Source: Candidatus Gastranaerophilales bacterium
GTDB taxonomy: Bacteria > Cyanobacteriota > Vampirovibrionia > Gastranaerophilales > Gastranaerophilaceae
Length of the DNA stretch: 64,000 nt
Reading direction: 5' to 3'
Assembly: GCA_944326525.1 (NCBI GenBank)
Contig: CALVEG010000006.1
Span: forward strand, 1 to 64,000
Made by a program: the position numbers and the translations under genes. Below the pieces are notes generated by a model, which saw only the letters and a program-made list of their open reading frames with translations, did no database searches and was not told the origin of the DNA. Below are positions 1 to 8,261 of this stretch, piece by piece (position 1 is the first letter of the stretch; each line of letters opens with the position of its first letter).

Positions 1-132
1 TTCCCATGACATTTCCCTTTCAATTTCGTTTCCTTGTGTCATGTGTTACGGCATTGCTCTTTAAAATCTTTAATTTTATCTCTGTTTTTTGTAATATTTC
101 GTTACATAAAACGCCGAAATTCAATTATATCA

Positions 133-166
133 CAAAAAAAGAACCGGCTTTTGACCGGCTCTTTTT
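133..166 (-). terminator. Rho-independent terminator of the phosphorylase-like gene
   Basis: Arms AAAGAACCGG (138-147) and CCGGCTCTTT (155-164) pair with one mismatch. On the minus strand the stem is followed by a U tract, just past the stop at 185. The plus-strand flank is also T-rich, so it may work in both directions. Nothing recognisable lies between position 1 and this site. Confidence 0.75.
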
Positions 167-184
167 TATTTTTTTTACTCAAAT

Positions 185-1876
185 CTACTTGATATTTGAG
201 AATGTCCAAGCATCAAATGTTGGAGTTTCAGAAATATTCATTTCTTTTTTCTTTCCGCCTGAGGTTGAATCATTATGCGCAATCGGTTTATACAATCTGT
301 TGTAGTATTCGATAACCATTCTGTCTGAGTTAAAGTATGCTTCAGATGTTCTGATTGCCTGTCTCATCAATCTTGCCCATTCCTGTTTGTTTTCGTAGTA
401 TGTCGGAATAATTTCATTTTCAATCTTGTTCATCATACATTCATGATCTTTCCAATGACGTTCTTCCCAAGGCATTTCATCATCAAGTTCTGGGTATTCG
501 ATTGTGTAACCGTTGATTCCGTCAAATGTGCCTTCTACTGTCCATCCATCAAATGTTGATAGGTGAAGAGCTCCGTTTGCATTTGCTGACATTCCTGATG
601 TTCCTGATGCTTCAAACGGTCTTAGAGGTGTATTCAACCAAATATCTGAACCACGTTTTAGCATTCCTGAAAGCTCAAGTTCATAACCAGGAAGTACAAC
701 AACGTTTTTAAGTGTGTGTGAACGGTTAAGAAGTTTGTTGAACATTTCTTTACCCATAACATCATCCGGATGGAATTTTCCAGCAAAGATAATTTGAATT
801 TTGTTTTCATCAAGAAGTTTGTTGATTCTATCTTTGTCCATCAAGATAAGCCAAGCTCTTTTGTAATCTGCAAATCTTCTTGCCCAAGTAATTGTTAATA
901 CATCAGGATTAAATCTCTTTCCTGCTACATTTGCTACGTATTCAAACAATTCTGTTTTCATTTCACGTTTTACAGCAAGAAGTTTTTCAGGTGTGTTTGC
1001 TTCTTTAATTCTTGGATCTTGCCAGTAGTGTAAGTTTACAGCGTTAGTGATTGCTCTAATTGGGCATCTGCCTTCAACCCATTCCCACATTTTGTTTGCT
1101 ACAAGTCCGTGAAGTTGTGAAACTGCGTTTGCAAGTCTTGACATTCTTAGTGCTGCAACTGTTAGTGAGAAGTTTTCTCCGCCTAATTGTACGGCTGTTT
1201 CTCTTGATGCACCAGCAAAGAATCCGCCTTCAAGAAGTGTATCTACCCAGTGAACTTCGTTGCCTGCTGCAACCGGTGTGTGTGTTGTAAATACTGTTTT
1301 CTTCTTAACTTCTTCAAGATTTCCGTTATATTGTCTTAATAATTCAAACGCTGCAGGAAGTGCGTGACCTTCGTTCATATGGACTACATCAAACTTGTAT
1401 CCGATTGCCTGAAGTATTCTTACACCTGCTACACCAAGAACTGTTTCCTGTGCAATTCTGATTTTTTCATTTCCGTCATAAAGTTTGTGTGAAATGCTTT
1501 TTGCCCAGTCGCTGTTGCCTTCGATATCTGTTGTTAAAAGGTATACAGGGCATGCACCAAACAAATCAGGTTCAACTAAATATGCTTTTACTTTTACTTT
1601 TTCTCCGAAAATATCTACTTCTGTTGATACATTTGTGTCTTTTAAGAAATCATAATATTTTCTGATATAAGCAACTTCTACTTGTCCATCGTGTGCTATT
1701 CTCTGATCATAATAACCGTAAGACCATAGCATAGTTACACCGACCATAGGCATTTGCAAATAACCGGCTGATAACATATGAGAGCCTGCTAAAAATCCTA
1801 AACCGCCTGAATATGTCTTTAATGACTGATCCATTGCGATTTCCATTGAAAAATATGCTACGTTTGGTAATGACAT
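185..1876 (-). CDS. alpha-glucan phosphorylase-like protein (GT35 family, short form) lacking the PLP lysine
   Basis: The 563-aa protein has the N-terminus of the short alpha-glucan phosphorylase group (VAYFSMEIAMD, then SGGLGFLAGSH) and the C-terminal EASGTSGM...NGALHLSTFDGW block. Family members release glucose-1-phosphate from glycogen or maltodextrin, using a PLP held by the lysine in the GTxxMK motif. Here that position is Ser430 (GTSGMSA), read directly from the codon TCA. The start follows an AAAGGTGAAG ribosome site. The length fits the short family, so the protein is intact apart from that residue. It stands alone with its own terminator. It may be a non-PLP transferase, a regulator, or a member of a divergent subclass. 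Confidence 0.8.
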   Translation of the reverse strand: MSLPNVAYFSMEIAMDQSLKTYSGGLGFLAGSHMLSAGYLQMPMVGVTMLWSYGYYDQRIAHDGQVEVAYIRKYYDFLKDTNVSTEVDIFGEKVKVKAYLVEPDLFGACPVYLLTTDIEGNSDWAKSISHKLYDGNEKIRIAQETVLGVAGVRILQAIGYKFDVVHMNEGHALPAAFELLRQYNGNLEEVKKKTVFTTHTPVAAGNEVHWVDTLLEGGFFAGASRETAVQLGGENFSLTVAALRMSRLANAVSQLHGLVANKMWEWVEGRCPIRAITNAVNLHYWQDPRIKEANTPEKLLAVKREMKTELFEYVANVAGKRFNPDVLTITWARRFADYKRAWLILMDKDRINKLLDENKIQIIFAGKFHPDDVMGKEMFNKLLNRSHTLKNVVVLPGYELELSGMLKRGSDIWLNTPLRPFEASGTSGMSANANGALHLSTFDGWTVEGTFDGINGYTIEYPELDDEMPWEERHWKDHECMMNKIENEIIPTYYENKQEWARLMRQAIRTSEAYFNSDRMVIEYYNRLYKPIAHNDSTSGGKKKEMNISETPTFDAWTFSNIK

Positions 1877-2188
1877 ATCTTCACCTTTCCTCTTCTTCTA
1901 ATACTATGTACTCTGTCTAATACCACTCAATTGTGGGGTACCATAACAGTTTACCACAAAAATTCTACTGTCAATTGTAACTACCATTTTTTAAGTATCT
2001 AATTCTTAAGAATTAGTCATATATGGCTATTTACCAGTTTACGAAACTTAATAATAAGAGTAATATTTGGATGTAATTTGTTTAAATATATTTAAAAATT
2101 TCTTTGCTTCTTCAGAATTTGATGCATATCTTGTAGTTTCTTCAAATATATCAAGAACTTTGATTCGTGTTTGGGGCTAAATGCAAAG
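1877..2188. other. 312-bp intergenic region, possible coding remnant
   Basis: No complete gene is visible between the phosphorylase-like and methionine gamma-lyase-like genes. On the minus strand, 2176 to 2048 is open for 42 codons and reads like a protein C-terminus (FEETTRYASNSEEAKKF), but it lacks a start codon. A TTGACA (1974-1969, minus strand) may belong to the phosphorylase promoter. A palindrome TAATTCTTAAGAATTA lies near 2000. Confidence 0.25.
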
Positions 2189-3418
2189 TTATATTATTTT
2201 GTCAATAAATTTTTCCAGTGCAATTTTTACGTGTGCATAATTTAAGCCACCCTGCATATAAGCTACATAAGGAGCTCTCATCGGACCGTCAGCTGAAAGT
2301 TCTATTGTCGAGCCTTCAATAAATGTTCCGCCTGCCATTATTACTTTGTCTTCATATCCCGGTACATATTCGGGAATTGGGGTTACATAACCGTTTACAG
2401 GTGACAGTGACTGGATGGTTCGGCAAAATTGCTCAAGAGGTTCAGGTGCGCCGAAGGTTATGTTTTGGATTATATCTGTTCTTTTTTCATTATATTTTGG
2501 CGAAGAATCATAACCGATTTCATCAAAAATTTTTGCGGCTAGAATTGCGCCTTTTACTGCATCACAAACTACTGACGGCGCCATAAAAAGCCCTTGGAAA
2601 ATTAATCTGTGTTGATTAAACATTGCTCCACCTTCAAAACCTATTCCGGGGGCAGTCAAGCGGTTTGCTGATTTCTCTACCAGACGGGCTTTCCCTGCTA
2701 TATATCCGCCTGCTTCTACTATTCCTCCGCCTGGGTTTTTGATTAGAGAACCTGCAATTAAGTCTGCACCGACTTCCAGTGGTTCTTTTGTGTCTACAAA
2801 TTCTCCGTAGCAATTATCTACAAAGCAAATGCAATTCGGATTTTTTGATTTTACTATTTTACAAATACGTTCTATCGTTTCTATTGATAGAGATTTTCTT
2901 GTTGAATAGCCTTTTGAACGTTGAATTAGCACCATTGTAACGGTTTTGTCCACCATTAGTTCAAGTTTTTCAAAGTCGATATCATCGTTTAAAAGCGGGA
3001 CTTCGTCATACAAAACTCCATGAGCAATCAGAGAATCTTCTTTCGTTTCATCATCGCCTGCGGTACCGATTACCTCAAGCATTGTGTCATAAGGAGTTCC
3101 TGCAACTGATAGTAATTTATTCCCTGGTCTTAGGCATCCGAATAGGCAGCAGGCAAGTGTGTGCGTGCCTGATGCGAAATGTATCCTTGCAATCGCTTTT
3201 TCAGCTTTGAATACATCTGCAAATACTTTATCTAAAACTTCTCGTCCTAAATCATCATGCCCGTAGCCTGATACCGTATAAAAATGTTCCGGCGCTACTT
3301 TGTTTTCTATAAAAGCTTCCAGAACTTTTTTCTGGTTAAAATCTCTTATATCTTCAATATATTCAAATTGTTCTTGTAATTCTTTTTCGGCTTTTTTGAT
3401 AATCTCTCGGCTATTCAT
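2189..3418 (-). CDS. methionine gamma-lyase family (aluminium-resistance-like) PLP enzyme
   Basis: This 409-aa fold-type I PLP enzyme matches the family annotated as methionine gamma-lyase or aluminium resistance protein (PF06838). Visible features are the N-terminal YTVSGYGHDDLGRE, the cofactor-binding ASGTHTLACCLFG, and the PLP-lysine segment AGSLIKNPGGG. Relatives act on sulfur amino acids or cystathionine-type substrates; the substrate here cannot be told from sequence. Length is normal. A weak purine-rich ribosome site (GAAGGG) precedes the start. It is divergent from the VWA gene and not in an obvious operon. Confidence 0.85.
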   Translation of the reverse strand: MNSREIIKKAEKELQEQFEYIEDIRDFNQKKVLEAFIENKVAPEHFYTVSGYGHDDLGREVLDKVFADVFKAEKAIARIHFASGTHTLACCLFGCLRPGNKLLSVAGTPYDTMLEVIGTAGDDETKEDSLIAHGVLYDEVPLLNDDIDFEKLELMVDKTVTMVLIQRSKGYSTRKSLSIETIERICKIVKSKNPNCICFVDNCYGEFVDTKEPLEVGADLIAGSLIKNPGGGIVEAGGYIAGKARLVEKSANRLTAPGIGFEGGAMFNQHRLIFQGLFMAPSVVCDAVKGAILAAKIFDEIGYDSSPKYNEKRTDIIQNITFGAPEPLEQFCRTIQSLSPVNGYVTPIPEYVPGYEDKVIMAGGTFIEGSTIELSADGPMRAPYVAYMQGGLNYAHVKIALEKFIDKII

Positions 3419-3514
3419 ATATTATATCCCTTCTTCAACAGTTAGATTTTAACACGAATAATTTTGATTGCACAATATTTTGTTTTTATATTTTAGATCT
3501 GTCCAAAAGGGGAA

Positions 3515-3542
3515 TTTACATAATTTTTCTGCTTTTTAAAAT
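3515..3542 (+). promoter_or_regulatory. putative promoter giving a (near-)leaderless VWA transcript
   Basis: TTTACA (3515-3520), a 16-nt spacer and TAAAAT (3537-3542), with the ATG at 3550 only 7 nt further on. There is no Shine-Dalgarno sequence in the gap. One of a group of such sites in this window. Confidence 0.5.
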
Positions 3543-3549
3543 TGTTTTT

Positions 3550-4257
3550 ATGAAAAGAATAATTTTAATACTTGCAATTTTAATAAGTATTCCGTCTTTT
3601 GCTTCGGAATATTCAGTTCATACTCCAGAAAATTACAATTATAATTCTGAGGTTGGTGAAAAAACGTTATTTATTTTGGATTTTTCCAACAGTATGAGTG
3701 AGTATTTGAATGGGGAAAGAAAAGTTGATTTAATGATTGACACAATGAAAAAAATTCTTCCTAAAATTAACCCTTCAAGTTTTATCGGTTTAAGGGTTTA
3801 TGGGCATAGAATGGGATTTACGCCTTACGAGGCTTGTCGGGCATCAAGTTTAAAGGTGCCAATATCAAAGTCCAGTGTTAATAATATTCAATCGGCACTT
3901 GCTGAAACAGAACCCAGAGGAATGACTCCAATTACTTTTTCATTGAAAGAGGCTGTAAAGAAAGATTTTATGGGATTTAGCGGAAGAAAGCACATAATTC
4001 TTCTCACTGACGGCGGCGAAAACTGTGACGAAAGTCCGTGTAAATGGGTAATGGAGCTTGTAAAGTACAGAAAAGATATTGTGATTGATGTTATTGCGTT
4101 TAATGTAACGGAGGCTGATGATTTGGATCAGCTTGAGTGTACTTCTCTTGTGACAGGCGGAAAATTTTACAGCGCAAATACTGCAGCTGAACTTGCTAGA
4201 AGTCTAAATAAAAGCATAAATGTTAAAAAAGATGTTGAAGCTAAAATTATTCCTTAA
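3550..4257 (+). CDS. secreted von Willebrand factor A domain protein
   Basis: A signal peptide (about residues 1-18, ending SFASEY) is followed by one VWA domain. The metal-ion-dependent adhesion site is complete: DFSNSMS (DxSxS), RGMTPI (Thr) and LTDGGENCD (Asp). Such domains bind protein or carbohydrate ligands through a divalent cation. Four cysteines in the mature part could form disulfides, which fits an extracytoplasmic location. It is 235 aa with no other domain. A 63-nt gap separates it from the next gene, which appears to have its own promoter, so they are probably not co-transcribed. Confidence 0.8.
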   Translation: MKRIILILAILISIPSFASEYSVHTPENYNYNSEVGEKTLFILDFSNSMSEYLNGERKVDLMIDTMKKILPKINPSSFIGLRVYGHRMGFTPYEACRASSLKVPISKSSVNNIQSALAETEPRGMTPITFSLKEAVKKDFMGFSGRKHIILLTDGGENCDESPCKWVMELVKYRKDIVIDVIAFNVTEADDLDQLECTSLVTGGKFYSANTAAELARSLNKSINVKKDVEAKIIP

Positions 4258-4263
4258 AATAAC

Positions 4264-4293
4264 GCAATTTTTCTTCTAAAAAATTTTTATATA
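4264..4293 (+). promoter_or_regulatory. regulon box: GCAATT-N18-TATATA
   Basis: GCAATT at 4264-4269 and TATATA at 4288-4293, followed by AGTATAGAGG. The ATG is 27 nt downstream. The arrangement matches the elements at 14091-14121, 23843, 50584, 62864 and 63904. Confidence 0.45.
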
Positions 4294-4320
4294 AGTATAG
4301 AGGAAAATAAAGGGAAAATT

Positions 4321-4995
4321 ATGCTTGCCGGAGATTTGTACAAATTAGGTAGAACTATAGTTAAAAATTCAGGCTTAATCAGAAAGACCGGAAAGCCTGA
4401 TATCCCACGGTATTTGTATCATATGACACGAAAGAAAAATTATGAGCAAATGTTAAAAGATGGTGTCATAAATAAATATATTGACACAGGTGGTAGTGGT
4501 TTATCCGGAGTTTTTATGTTTGATTTGAAAAATTTCGAAAAACGCTGGGTAAATACCTGGTTTAATATTGGTGATATGAAAGTTAATCTGGGCAGAGCGC
4601 TTTTATCTAAGCATGCTTCTAATGCAGGGATTGGAGGTGTTACGCAGGATATTGTAATGTTGAGAATTCCGACTAAAAATATGGATATTAGCAAACTGAA
4701 AATTAGAAGACAGGATGTTATGAATTTGGATGAGGCTGATAGTGCCATTTATCAATCAGTTTATACGAGAAGAAAACTTCCTATTGAATATATATATGAG
4801 TCCGATATTGATATTTCTGAAATTCAGAAAATAGGTGATACATCTATTGAAATTAAGAATGAAGAAGAATTAAAAAAAATAATTGAATTAAAGCCGTTTG
4901 ATTTGCTGTTAAAGCTTTTTAAAGGTCAACCTGAAGAAAAGGGAATATTGGCGCATCAAGCAACGAACCCTAAAGCCTTTATACATGAATTATAG
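4321..4995 (+). CDS. unknown protein, possible ADP-ribosyltransferase (DarT/KptA-like) fold
   Basis: No signal peptide or membrane segment in 224 aa. The segment RYLYHMTRKKNYEQMLKDGV resembles the opening of ART-fold enzymes such as DarT and KptA (Y-H-x-T, helix, I/M-L-x-x-G). A later PIEYIYESDI resembles their closing strand. If correct, it would transfer ADP-ribose from NAD to an unknown target. Family membership rests on these short patterns only. The C-terminal 40 residues are unassigned. The upstream region carries the box shared with other lineage-specific genes, and the ribosome site is a loose AAAGGGAAAA. No antitoxin-like partner is adjacent. Confidence 0.5.
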   Translation: MLAGDLYKLGRTIVKNSGLIRKTGKPDIPRYLYHMTRKKNYEQMLKDGVINKYIDTGGSGLSGVFMFDLKNFEKRWVNTWFNIGDMKVNLGRALLSKHASNAGIGGVTQDIVMLRIPTKNMDISKLKIRRQDVMNLDEADSAIYQSVYTRRKLPIEYIYESDIDISEIQKIGDTSIEIKNEEELKKIIELKPFDLLLKLFKGQPEEKGILAHQATNPKAFIHEL

Positions 4996-5002
4996 CGGTG
5001 AA

Positions 5003-6805
5003 TTATTTGCAGCCGTCATCATTAAAATCAACTTTGCCGTCAAAATCGTTATCTACACCGTCATAACATGATCCTATAGAATATTTGCTTTCGGGGCGTA
5101 CGGAGTGTTTAAGATATATGTCAGGAATTTTCTTCCAGATAAATTCAAACCAGCCTTTATAAAATTTAGCAAGTTCAGAGTTTTCTATAACAAGGCAGTT
5201 TTCGTCGTTGCGGTTTTCTCCGCTGTTTGAAAAGTTCATAGAGCCTGTTATTACATATTTATCATCGATTATCATTGATTTGTTGTGAACTTTGCCTGCG
5301 AAATTCTCGGTTTTGAGAGGAATACCTGCTTCTCTTAGAATTTCGTGGGTTGTGTGATTTGAACGGACACTTGTTGCATCAAGTATTATTTTGACGTCTA
5401 CTCCTCTGTTTTTAGCATCAATCAGGGCTTGAGTTAGTTTTTTATGCGTTATTACAAAAACAGGAAGATAAACATAACTTTTGGCTTTTTCTACAAGCGG
5501 AACAAGAGCTTTTTCTACGGTTTTATCTTGGGGTGAAAAGTATGCGTTGATTTTTGTTGTTCCAACCGTAAATGTATTTTCTCCATCCAGCAGAGTTTTA
5601 AAAGTGTGGAATTTTCCTGAGAACATCTGTTCGAATTCTTTTGTGTAATATTCGGAAAGTGCTGGCGAATCAATGATTACAACATTATTTGCGTTGAAGC
5701 CGGAAAAGCCGGTTCGTGAAAAATTCATTGAACCTGTCATTAATCTTTTCTTGTCAGAAATTATGAATTTGTTGTGCATCAGCATTGAGGTAAGTTTTTT
5801 ATTGTCTTCAATTTTATCAGATTTTTTATTGTTAATTGTGCTTAGAAAATTGTCCATTTCTTCTCGAATGGGTTGTTCGTCTTTAACTTCGTAGACTATG
5901 CGAATTTGGACTCCTCTTTTTCTAGCCCTTTCTATTGCGTTTTCAATGTCAGGAATTCTGCTCCATTCATAAACTGCCATATCAAGTGTTGAAGTTGTAC
6001 TGTCAATAAGATTTACTGTTTCTTTGCAAAACGGATGAATGCATTTTGTGTCAGGAGTCAGGTGGTTTGTGTAATCTGACAGTAAAAATTTTATACCGTT
6101 AATTTCTTTTATTTCTAGGTATGTAGATTTATCCAGCGTTGGAGCTTCTTTTTCTTTAAGTTTTTGGCTTTTTTCGGGATTTACTATACAGTATTTGCAT
6201 TTTTCAAACTGTAATTCCGCTTCTTTCATCGGTAATATCAGAAAATCACTTGTTTTTACACCATATTTGCAATTGAGTTTATGAAATTTACCGCTTTTCC
6301 TGTTTAAGATAACCAGATTAAGGGTTTTAGCTTCTTGCAGGTTATTATTAAAAAGTTCAGGTTCTGTTAGTTTGCCGTCAATTATTGCGTTGCCGGATTT
6401 AAGCAGTTCTTCTGTGTAATTTAAATCGCCTGCAAAAATTTCTGCATAACGGCAATCTGTTGATCTTTCCTGTTTAAAATTGATTTTTACTCTCTTACCA
6501 AGCAGTGTATCTTTTGCAAATTCATCAGCCATGTATCCTGCATTTATTGCGTCAGGCTGTGAAAGTTTAAATTTATTCATCAATTCATTTTGATTAACTT
6601 TTAAGTCAGAGGTAAACGTTTCGACACCTTGAATGCAGATCTTTTCACCTTCATCATATACTCCGTTGCTGTTTAGATCAACGGCAAATTGTGTCGGCGA
6701 AAAGACTTCAATTACTCTGGTGCCGGAGTTTTTGTAAATTTCAAATCCTGCGAAAAACGCGAACAGTATTGTTATATAAATTATTCTTAAAAATTTTTTC
6801 TTCAT
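5003..6805 (-). CDS. secreted nuclease-like/phospholipase D composite protein
   Basis: Order in the 600 aa: an N-terminal hydrophobic segment (residues 5-20); a staphylococcal-nuclease-like region (to about 150; AINAGYMADEFAKDTLLG, RYAEIFAGDLN); an Ada-like metal site (HKLNC...CKYC, about 178-210); two phospholipase D HKD motifs (H344 in MHNKFIISD, H507 in VHNKSMIIDD, each followed by TGSMNFS); and a C-terminal DGVDNDFDGKVDFNDDGC stretch like a calcium-binding tail. The nuclease part lacks a clear catalytic Arg pattern, while both HKD sites look intact. It is probably exported and cleaves nucleic acid or phospholipid phosphodiesters. The start directly abuts the stop of the upstream gene, suggesting translational coupling. 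Confidence 0.8.
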   Translation of the reverse strand: MKKKFLRIIYITILFAFFAGFEIYKNSGTRVIEVFSPTQFAVDLNSNGVYDEGEKICIQGVETFTSDLKVNQNELMNKFKLSQPDAINAGYMADEFAKDTLLGKRVKINFKQERSTDCRYAEIFAGDLNYTEELLKSGNAIIDGKLTEPELFNNNLQEAKTLNLVILNRKSGKFHKLNCKYGVKTSDFLILPMKEAELQFEKCKYCIVNPEKSQKLKEKEAPTLDKSTYLEIKEINGIKFLLSDYTNHLTPDTKCIHPFCKETVNLIDSTTSTLDMAVYEWSRIPDIENAIERARKRGVQIRIVYEVKDEQPIREEMDNFLSTINNKKSDKIEDNKKLTSMLMHNKFIISDKKRLMTGSMNFSRTGFSGFNANNVVIIDSPALSEYYTKEFEQMFSGKFHTFKTLLDGENTFTVGTTKINAYFSPQDKTVEKALVPLVEKAKSYVYLPVFVITHKKLTQALIDAKNRGVDVKIILDATSVRSNHTTHEILREAGIPLKTENFAGKVHNKSMIIDDKYVITGSMNFSNSGENRNDENCLVIENSELAKFYKGWFEFIWKKIPDIYLKHSVRPESKYSIGSCYDGVDNDFDGKVDFNDDGCK

Positions 6806-7648
6806 CTATAATTGCTTGTAATTTGTAATTTCAAAACCTAATCCGTGAATTTTGTTTTCTAGTTCTTTGTTTTGAGTAATCAGGAATTCTTTAGTATTTG
6901 AATTGTTTTTATTTGAATTGTATTTGCAAGGATGAATAATAACTTCTGTAATATTGGGTTTATCAGGAATTATTTCCAACCCGAGTTCTATAGTTTGTTC
7001 ATCCATCATTTTTGAGTATTCTATTCCTAATATATAATCATTTGTTTTTATATCGGTGCTTTTGAGTAGTTGTTTATTTGTTTTAGCAAAATGATTTGAG
7101 AAAGCAAACTTTAAAAGATTTTTAAAATATTTAAAATTCAAGTTTTTAGAAAGTTTCGGAACAAAATAAAAAGTTTCTAAGTGAGTTCTTACAAACGGAA
7201 TGTTGTATTCTTTTGCAAGTTTAAGCGTAAGTTTAAAAATTTCGGGGATTTCGTGAATGTATTTTAAAGATGCAATAAAATCAGGTTTTGAAAATTGTAT
7301 AATTTTTTCAATTTGTGCGCGAAATTCCTTTTCTATTTGTTTTAAAAGTTCTTTATTTTTAGAATTAATTAAAAGATAAAAATATCCTTTATTAAAAACA
7401 CCGTTATTATCGGTTAGCAGATGGCAGCGTGTAAGGGATTGTCCATTTGTTAGGTTAAGTTGAACCCCAAGGCTGAGGGATTGGCATTCCGGAAGAATTT
7501 CGTTCACTGCATTGTCGAATGCTTCTCCGATTGCGCAAAGTGCAGCACTTTTTAAAAGACCTTTTTCATAAGCGTAAAGTATGGCTCTGTTAAAATCTTT
7601 CGAAATCCCAAAATTGTCAGCATTTAGAATAAAATATTTATCAGTCAT
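6806..7648 (-). CDS. ChbG/HpnK (YdjC-like) deacetylase family protein with altered metal site
   Basis: The 280-aa protein has the YdjC-family layout: NADNFGISKDFNRAI at the start, GVQLNLTNGQSL about 65 residues in, and SLKYIHEIPEIF near 150. Family members remove N-acetyl groups from chitooligosaccharides or hopanoid sugars using a metal bound by Asp and His. Here NADDFG reads NADNFG, the usual GVHLNLT His is Gln, and the DSHxHxH motif reads ASLKYIH. The canonical metal site is therefore probably lost or remodelled. A GGGGA ribosome site precedes the start. First gene of a two-gene operon with the nuclease/PLD composite. Confidence 0.65.
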   Translation of the reverse strand: MTDKYFILNADNFGISKDFNRAILYAYEKGLLKSAALCAIGEAFDNAVNEILPECQSLSLGVQLNLTNGQSLTRCHLLTDNNGVFNKGYFYLLINSKNKELLKQIEKEFRAQIEKIIQFSKPDFIASLKYIHEIPEIFKLTLKLAKEYNIPFVRTHLETFYFVPKLSKNLNFKYFKNLLKFAFSNHFAKTNKQLLKSTDIKTNDYILGIEYSKMMDEQTIELGLEIIPDKPNITEVIIHPCKYNSNKNNSNTKEFLITQNKELENKIHGLGFEITNYKQL

Positions 7649-7751
7649 TTATAATAATCCCCTGAGTGTGTACTTTTTGATTATATTATAAAATTTAGAA
7701 TAATGGAAATGTGTTTAATTTCTTAATCTATAAAGCACCTGACTGTATCGG

Positions 7752-7780
7752 TTGAATTGAGTTAGAAGATTTGATATAAT
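7752..7780 (+). promoter_or_regulatory. extended -10 promoter overlapping the apparent upstream ATG
   Basis: TTGAAT (7752-7757), a 17-nt spacer and TATAAT (7775-7780) preceded by TGA. The ATG at 7779 lies inside the -10 box and cannot be translated from this promoter. The usable start is therefore ATG 7791, giving a leader of only a few nucleotides. Confidence 0.6.
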
Positions 7781-7790
7781 GTCTTTTGTA

Positions 7791-8216
7791 ATGGTAAGAT
7801 TTTTAGTAATAATTTTTTCTTTACTCATATTTACGTCTTCAAATGTGTTAGCAGGAGATATAAGATACGGTTATAACTCACGAGGCGATTATGTTCCGAT
7901 ATCTGTTGACGGGAAGATGGTGAATTACGGATATAACCCTAGAGGTGATTACGTTCCTGTATCAGTAGGCAGTGACAGAATAAATTATGGGTATAATTCA
8001 AGAGGTGATTATGTTCCGACTTCTATTGGCAGAGATAAAATAAATTATGGCTATAATTCCAGTGGTAATTATGTCCCGACATCAGTTGGTGAAAATCATA
8101 TTCAGTACGGATACAATCCTAAAGGAAATTTTGTTCCAACGGGAGTCGGGGGCAGACAGATAAATTACGGATACAATTCAAAAGGAAAATTTGTTCCTGT
8201 AGGTATAAGTAATTAG
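7791..8216 (+). CDS. secreted protein made of six 20-residue YGYN repeats
   Basis: After a signal peptide (MVRFLVIIFSLLIF...LAG, residues 1-22), the whole mature protein is six tandem units of 20 residues. The consensus is I-N-YGYN-S/P-R/K-G-D/N-Y-V-P-T-S-V-G plus four variable residues; the last unit is shortened to 18. No database family is recognised. Tyr, Gly and Asn dominate, suggesting an extracellular beta-rich or adhesive structural role, which is inference. ATG 7791 is preferred over ATG 7779 because the latter overlaps the promoter -10 box and yields a poorer signal peptide. There is no Shine-Dalgarno sequence. Confidence 0.7.
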   Translation: MVRFLVIIFSLLIFTSSNVLAGDIRYGYNSRGDYVPISVDGKMVNYGYNPRGDYVPVSVGSDRINYGYNSRGDYVPTSIGRDKINYGYNSSGNYVPTSVGENHIQYGYNPKGNFVPTGVGGRQINYGYNSKGKFVPVGISN

Positions 8217-8261
8217 GTAGTTTTTGCAATTTGACAATGTTTGTATTATCATAAAAATTAA

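Noticed and set aside
6-305. Plus-strand ORF of 99 codons at the left edge
   Set aside because: It crosses the terminator and lies antisense to the phosphorylase-like gene; composition is hydrophobic and repetitive as expected from shadow frames.
4321-4995. DarT-type toxin-antitoxin system
   Set aside because: No macrodomain antitoxin or other partner gene is adjacent; only a weak fold resemblance is visible.
7859-8213. Regular 60-bp repeats as a possible CRISPR array
   Set aside because: Units are contiguous, without unique spacers, in-frame and coding for a secreted repeat protein.
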